Shown here: one piece after another, positions 5,739 through 9,835 of the stretch | Numbering within the stretch: the stretch's first letter is position 1 | Layout: every line of letters begins with the position of its first letter | Source: Cuspidothrix sp046080125 | GTDB taxonomy: Bacteria; Cyanobacteriota; Cyanobacteriia; Cyanobacteriales; Nostocaceae | Assembly (NCBI GenBank): GCA_046080125.1 | Contig: JBJTTJ010000062.1 | Span: forward strand, 1-9,835 | Direction of reading: 5' to 3' | Length of the DNA: 9,835 bases | Notes under the pieces: generated by a model | Database searches by the model: none | Seen by the model: only the letters and a program-made list of their open reading frames with translations | Told to the model about the DNA's origin: nothing | Position numbers and translations under genes: made by a program

Positions 5739-8384
5739 TTAATCTTCATCAAATTCAGCATCAAAATCAGTCAGTGATGCTTCTTCCTCTTCAATTTTAT
5801 CAACTTCTTCATCAATCATTCCTAATTCTTTCTTAGCAAACACACGCCGCGCTCGCTTATCCAAAATTTTAATGATGTTGGTTTTATCTTTCTTAATCGC
5901 CTCAATGTCTTCTTGTTGAATTAACACCATATAGTAACGAGAAACTTCCATCATCCGATAAGCATACTGAAAAGCATCTCTGGTAAATTCACCAGTAGTT
6001 ACAATCATTACTACATCAGCACCAGTTACAAAAGTCATACCAACTTCTTTAGCTAATACTTCCACATCTACCCGCTTGGTATTTTTGCATTGAATTTGCC
6101 AACGATGATAAACAAAACGATCTGAAGCTGCTAATACATCTACTTCACCTTGGCCTGTTTCATAATCTCGTTTACGCCATTTTGTAAACCGTAAGCTAGT
6201 TAAACGAATCATCCAAATTGCCAGTAATTCTAATGCTTTACCCTTAATATGTTTATCAGGATGATCTAAATCTTTAACAACATCTTCAAAACTACGATTT
6301 AGCTCAGTTTGGGATATTTTTGTCATGTCTGCAATAGATTCTAGCAGTTTAGACAGTAATTCTTTTTGTGTTTTTTCTGTCAGCTTCACAAGGTTGGGTT
6401 TAGCACCTCTACCACCAGTAGTTTTTTCGGTTTCAATTAATCCTGCATTTACTAAAGGTTGAATAATATCTTTAACAAATGATTTGGAGGGAAATCTTAC
6501 TTTATAAACGCTGATGGCATATTTAACAATATCATTCCATTTTGTTAATTCTGTAATGCTCATCTGAAGCATTGCCAACAAGAAATATTTTTGCTCTGAA
6601 GTGAGTGTATAAAGTTCATCAATATAATCCTTATCAAGTTCTAAGATATCGTATACTTGATCCCAGTTAATTTGATATTGTTTTTCAAATACCCCAGCTT
6701 CTTGTAACCATTGCCGCATAGTGCTAACATATATGGCATTAGAAGATATAGAATAACCCATCTCTTGTAATTCATAACCAATTAAATCTAGTTTTGGTTG
6801 ATCACCTCTACTATTTATTGCTTCTATTGCTTTTAAAAGGGACATTCCTGTTAAGTTTGTCAGAATGTGACGGGCAAAAATGATAGCTACTTCTTCGGGA
6901 TCATTTTTATGTTCTAAAAGCTCATTACCAAAGGTAGATACTTGATACTGCCAATCATCATTTTCTATGGATTCAACTAACTTATAAGCACGGAGAGAAA
7001 GAAATGTATTCATAGCCAATTTACTACGATTATCTTCTTTCTGTGAAGTATTTTGTGTTGAGTGCTGGGAATAATATTTTTTGGCAATTGCATCCTGTAA
7101 AGCGCGACGATCTGGTTGACAAGATATACATAGTTCTACCAAATCAGTTAATTTCATGGTTTTTGGTTCAAACTGATGCCCATAGGTAAACTTTAATTTT
7201 TGGTCTGTCATATTATTATGATCTAATTGAAATAGGTCTAGTTGATATGGATTTTTTTGCTCAATTTCTCCTGAAATTTTCATAAATTCAGGAGCTAAAT
7301 TTAAGGCTTTAGTTTTGAGTGCTTCTCTATCTTTCAGTGGAGTAACAACTAATGGGGCATCATTTTCAAATCGAAATTTTGATGCTTGAATGTAATTTTC
7401 ATCTAATTCAAATGCTAACCAACGTCGCTCTAGTGTTTCGGCAACGCGCCCTGTAGTATTTGAGCCAGCAAAGGGATCTAAAACTAAATCACCTGGTTCT
7501 GTACAAAGTCCAATTACAAATTCAGGTAAAGCTTGAGGAAACCGGGCAGGATGAGGTTTCATTCCTTCTTCCTTACAGCGTCTTTGGTAATAATCATTGG
7601 AGGCAGTATTAGAAGCAGAAATAACATTTACAGGTTGTCCCATGTCATTTTCCAAAATCCAGTTAAATTCAGCTAATACTGGTTTACCAATTAATGTAGA
7701 TGAACCATGTTCGGAATCAATGATGATATTTGGAGGAATTGCACCACCGCGATCATTTTTAAATTTAGTAGAAATATCATGGCCAGATGGACGCAGTTTT
7801 GCTTCATATCCATTTTTCAATAGGTTTTTCATTGCATCACTATAAGGGCGTAAAACGCGCTTATTATTTGCTTTAGGATGGGGATCTTTCGATAACCACC
7901 AAACCGTATTGACAGCATCTTTTACCCGTTCTCTACGCACTGTTACCCATTCAGCAGGGGTAGGAAGTTTTGCTGGGTTATACCAAAAAAGCTCTTGTGC
8001 TAGATAAAAACCTAGTCCTCCTTTTGACTTGGGTTTGCATAGTTCTACAACTAATTCAAAATGATAGAGCGATCGCACTGGGACACCTTTATGCCACGTA
8101 CCACCAATATCTATTACTAATGATCCTTGTGGTTTAAGAATACGGTAGAATTGACAAGCAAAGGTTTTAAACCATTCAATATATTCATGGGCATCTACGT
8201 TACCGTATTCTTTTTTACGCACTAGCGCAAAAGGTGGAGAGGTACAAATTAGATCAATACTCTCATCAGGTAGCTGTGCCATCAGTTCTAGGCTATTACC
8301 TAAGTAAGCAGCACCTAAATTAGTAGTATAGTATGGTTGACTATCAATTTTTATTAAATCATCTAGGGTTGACAGGGTTGGCAT
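5739..8384 (-). CDS. Fusion of SPPF-class DNA methyltransferase and Mrr-like restriction nuclease
   Basis: Residues 1 to about 345 form a DNA methyltransferase with catalytic motif IV TSPPF at 48-52 and, much later, the SAM-binding motif DPFAGSNTTG at 303-312. Motif IV before motif I is the beta-class order, and SPPF usually marks N4-cytosine methylation, as in PvuII-type enzymes. HPARFP (278-283) precedes motif I. Residues 400-690 are a long helical region. It includes a probable winged helix (about 595-670, VNAGLIETEKTTGGRGAKPN). Residues 712-825 resemble the Mrr-type PD-(D/E)XK domain: GKALELLAIW, GEVDVLA (E747, D749), QIQCK (Q765, K767) and VVMIVTTGEFT. The tail (855-881) is strongly acidic. 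The start at 8384 has AGGA ten bases upstream. One chain would thus modify and cut, in the order methylase then nuclease. The target site cannot be read from the sequence. It lies downstream of the second methyltransferase gene on the same strand. Confidence 0.88.
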   Translation of the reverse strand: MPTLSTLDDLIKIDSQPYYTTNLGAAYLGNSLELMAQLPDESIDLICTSPPFALVRKKEYGNVDAHEYIEWFKTFACQFYRILKPQGSLVIDIGGTWHKGVPVRSLYHFELVVELCKPKSKGGLGFYLAQELFWYNPAKLPTPAEWVTVRRERVKDAVNTVWWLSKDPHPKANNKRVLRPYSDAMKNLLKNGYEAKLRPSGHDISTKFKNDRGGAIPPNIIIDSEHGSSTLIGKPVLAEFNWILENDMGQPVNVISASNTASNDYYQRRCKEEGMKPHPARFPQALPEFVIGLCTEPGDLVLDPFAGSNTTGRVAETLERRWLAFELDENYIQASKFRFENDAPLVVTPLKDREALKTKALNLAPEFMKISGEIEQKNPYQLDLFQLDHNNMTDQKLKFTYGHQFEPKTMKLTDLVELCISCQPDRRALQDAIAKKYYSQHSTQNTSQKEDNRSKLAMNTFLSLRAYKLVESIENDDWQYQVSTFGNELLEHKNDPEEVAIIFARHILTNLTGMSLLKAIEAINSRGDQPKLDLIGYELQEMGYSISSNAIYVSTMRQWLQEAGVFEKQYQINWDQVYDILELDKDYIDELYTLTSEQKYFLLAMLQMSITELTKWNDIVKYAISVYKVRFPSKSFVKDIIQPLVNAGLIETEKTTGGRGAKPNLVKLTEKTQKELLSKLLESIADMTKISQTELNRSFEDVVKDLDHPDKHIKGKALELLAIWMIRLTSLRFTKWRKRDYETGQGEVDVLAASDRFVYHRWQIQCKNTKRVDVEVLAKEVGMTFVTGADVVMIVTTGEFTRDAFQYAYRMMEVSRYYMVLIQQEDIEAIKKDKTNIIKILDKRARRVFAKKELGMIDEEVDKIEEEEASLTDFDAEFDED

Positions 8385-8441
8385 AGTTTTATTTTCCTAT
8401 AGCAAGTTCTGTAAATTATAGAGTAGCAAAATATCAGAGAT

Positions 8442-8606
8442 GCGATCGCACTCCACAAACCACACACCAGAAATGCGATCGCTCTCACAACCCAACAGAG
8501 GAAAAGCGATCGCCCTCAAATCACAACATCGAAAAAGCGATCGCACTTAAACCACAACACAGGAAATGCGATCGCACCTACAACCAAACACCAGAAATGC
8601 GATCGC
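8442..8606. repeat. HIP1-centred tandem array, six cores
   Basis: Perfect GCGATCGC cores begin at 8442, 8475, 8506, 8537, 8568 and 8599, with steps of 33, 31, 31, 31 and 31 bases. Spacers follow the same CACAACCCAACACCAGAAA theme as the array at 5447-5712. A 27-base stretch is identical between the two arrays (8487-8513 and 5492-5518). None of these cores carries the 21-bp insert. The array fills the gap between the two methyltransferase genes. Promoter elements for the fusion gene, if any, would have to lie in or beside it (8385-8440); I see no clear one. Confidence 0.93.
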
Positions 8607-8626
8607 TTTGTGTAAAATACTCAATT

Positions 8627-9835
8627 TCAATCTGGCATTTTTACACAATCATCTGTAATAAACTCACTAGTATCAGTTACACAGGGAGGTGAACCAGGAG
8701 CTATTACAGGTAAATTTTGTGCTTCTCTATCTGCAACTTCAAAATTTAATTCCAGCAAAAACTTTAATACATCTTCTGTTTTTTCCATACCATAAACTTG
8801 ACGTACTGCTTTATCAAGTTCTTCATGTGCTGTGCGAAGACGGTTTTTTCCTGGTATTTCTAGGGTGCGATAAAGTTCGCGTAAACTCCATTTATTTTCT
8901 GTCATAATTTGTTGTCTTAACTCTCGTAATTTAACTGCTGCTATGGCTACTTTTTTCACCTGTGATAATTTTGGATTTTGGGGAAAAGGAAAAGAATCAA
9001 AAACAGTATCAGAGGTATATCGAAACCTTGCCGTTAGAGTTGAACAACGAGCAGTAAACCATTGCCAATGAATATCAGACTGTAAAATTCCAAAGGAATA
9101 ATCATCTGATAAAGGAAATACTATTAATGCGGCATTGGGACGTATTGAGGAAGAAATAAAATCAAAAATTGGGCGTTTAGTTACTTGTCCACAACAAATA
9201 TAACGGGGAATAGTATTTATTTTTTCAATTAATTCCCCACGGGGATAGGAAAGTAACCACCATTTGTTAAGAAAATTTTGATGATGTTTATTAACTTTAG
9301 ATTTCGGTCTTTTTTGTAATAGTTCATCATTCCGTTTTTGTTCTTCTTTAGCAGAATTTTTGCGGGTTGGTAGTACCATTGATTCAACTCTTTTTAATGG
9401 TTCATAATATTGCTGAGAAGTAAATAAATCACGGGGATGAAAGTCTATGATATATCTTTGAGGAATAGGAGGTTTTCCCCCAATTAATTCATCAGCAATT
9501 AAGTAAGGAAATATTACTTCTGCATTATTTTGTGATTGGCGGATCATTGTAGCAGCTTGTTGTACAGTGAGTAAAAATCCTTTATGTCCATGAGTTTGTC
9601 CTTGATAACAAGCACCTGAGTTAACATTAACTAAAAGTGTTTTTGCTTGAGTAACATCAAGTTTTGCAGATAAAGAAGAGTTGATTTGTTCAAGGTCTAT
9701 AATTTCCCAAGGACTATCTACATCATCTCCAACTTGAGTATATAATTTCTTTTGACCTGATTCTTCACCTTTGATCCAATTAACAATGGAAACATGAACA
9801 ACTGCACTACCTGACCAAACTTGAGTAGAAACTGC
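8627..9835 (-). CDS. MmeI-like class I SAM-dependent DNA methyltransferase, C-terminal part
   Basis: The frame is open from the window edge to the stop at 8627-8629, giving 402 residues without an N-terminus; the internal ATG at 9545-9547 is not a start. Visible family features are VWSGSAVVHVSIVNWIKG, GACYQGQTHGHKGFLL, PYLIADELIGG, a region with RYICCGQVTKRPIFDFIS, DDYSFGILQSDIHWQWF and FRYTSDTVFDSFPFPQ. These belong to the large methyltransferases related to MmeI, in which this part holds the end of the catalytic domain and the target-recognition domain. The catalytic NPPY and SAM motifs should lie outside the window. Such proteins methylate adenine and may carry an N-terminal nuclease; whether this one does cannot be seen. 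It precedes the methylase-nuclease fusion by 242 bases on the same strand, which suggests a joint defence locus. Confidence 0.9.
   Translation of the reverse strand, partial: AVSTQVWSGSAVVHVSIVNWIKGEESGQKKLYTQVGDDVDSPWEIIDLEQINSSLSAKLDVTQAKTLLVNVNSGACYQGQTHGHKGFLLTVQQAATMIRQSQNNAEVIFPYLIADELIGGKPPIPQRYIIDFHPRDLFTSQQYYEPLKRVESMVLPTRKNSAKEEQKRNDELLQKRPKSKVNKHHQNFLNKWWLLSYPRGELIEKINTIPRYICCGQVTKRPIFDFISSSIRPNAALIVFPLSDDYSFGILQSDIHWQWFTARCSTLTARFRYTSDTVFDSFPFPQNPKLSQVKKVAIAAVKLRELRQQIMTENKWSLRELYRTLEIPGKNRLRTAHEELDKAVRQVYGMEKTEDVLKFLLELNFEVADREAQNLPVIAPGSPPCVTDTSEFITDDCVKMPD

Larger units (their letters stand above)
2429..9835. mobile_element. nifH excision element (partial, runs off right edge)
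   Basis: From the nifH break to the window edge there is no nif gene. The content is accessory: an XisA/XisC-type recombinase next to the border, a PD-(D/E)XK-like protein, toxin-antitoxin genes and remnants, and restriction-modification genes among HIP1 arrays. By eye, the genes here are more AT-rich than nifH and nifD. A recombinase just inside one border is the usual layout of heterocyst excision elements. The far border with the nifH 5' half is not visible, so the element size (at least 7.4 kb) is a lower bound. Confidence 0.8.

Noticed and set aside
5465..5764. 99-codon minus-strand frame with repeated AIPLVSFANAF peptides
   Set aside because: It is the translation of the HIP1 array and its 21-bp insert, and it overlaps the 3' end of the fusion gene. 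Repeat-derived frames like this are common false genes in cyanobacteria.
7597..7845. Plus-strand frames antisense to the methylase genes (also 8689-8907)
   Set aside because: They fall wholly inside strongly conserved coding sequence on the other strand and show no recognisable motif.

Overview
The window comes from a filamentous, heterocyst-forming cyanobacterium (Nostocales). This rests on typical cyanobacterial nifD and nifH sequence, dozens of HIP1 octamers (GCGATCGC), AT-rich intergenic DNA with palindromic repeats, and an 11-bp nifD-element core site. Genus cannot be fixed from the sequence alone.

The central point is that two neighbouring genes of one nitrogenase operon are each cut by a separate insertion. 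The operon reads right to left. nifD (436-1830, minus) is intact through the FeMo-cofactor ligand His449. It then leaves the family exactly at GGATTACTCCG (468-478), the known core of the nifD excision element. Bases 1-467 are therefore the end of a nifD element; they hold a 78-bp tandem repeat and no convincing gene. nifH (1967-2428, minus) keeps only its C-terminal 153 codons. Upstream of the codons for IREGK the homology stops and a stop codon follows within two codons. Everything from about 2429 to the right edge, at least 7.4 kb, is inferred to be a nifH element. In vegetative cells neither NifH nor NifD could be made full length. Both elements would have to be precisely excised in heterocysts to give a working nifHDK operon.

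Just inside the nifH border lies an outward-in tyrosine recombinase of the XisA/XisC type (2535-3962), the likely excisase. The cargo behind it is defence-like. There is a PD-(D/E)XK-like small protein (4031-4636), the fused debris of two toxin-antitoxin genes (4652-4861), and a DUF5615/DUF433 toxin-antitoxin pair (4858-5432). Next comes a fusion of an N-terminal SPPF-class DNA methyltransferase with a C-terminal Mrr-like nuclease domain (5739-8384). At the right edge is the C-terminal part of a second, MmeI-like DNA methyltransferase (8627 to beyond 9835).

The fusion gene is bracketed by two related HIP1 tandem arrays (5447-5712 and 8442-8606). Three HIP1 cores in the first array are split at the same point by the same 21-bp insert. 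The other borders of both elements, the nifH 5' half, the nifD 3' end and nifK lie outside the window, so excisability is inferred, not seen.
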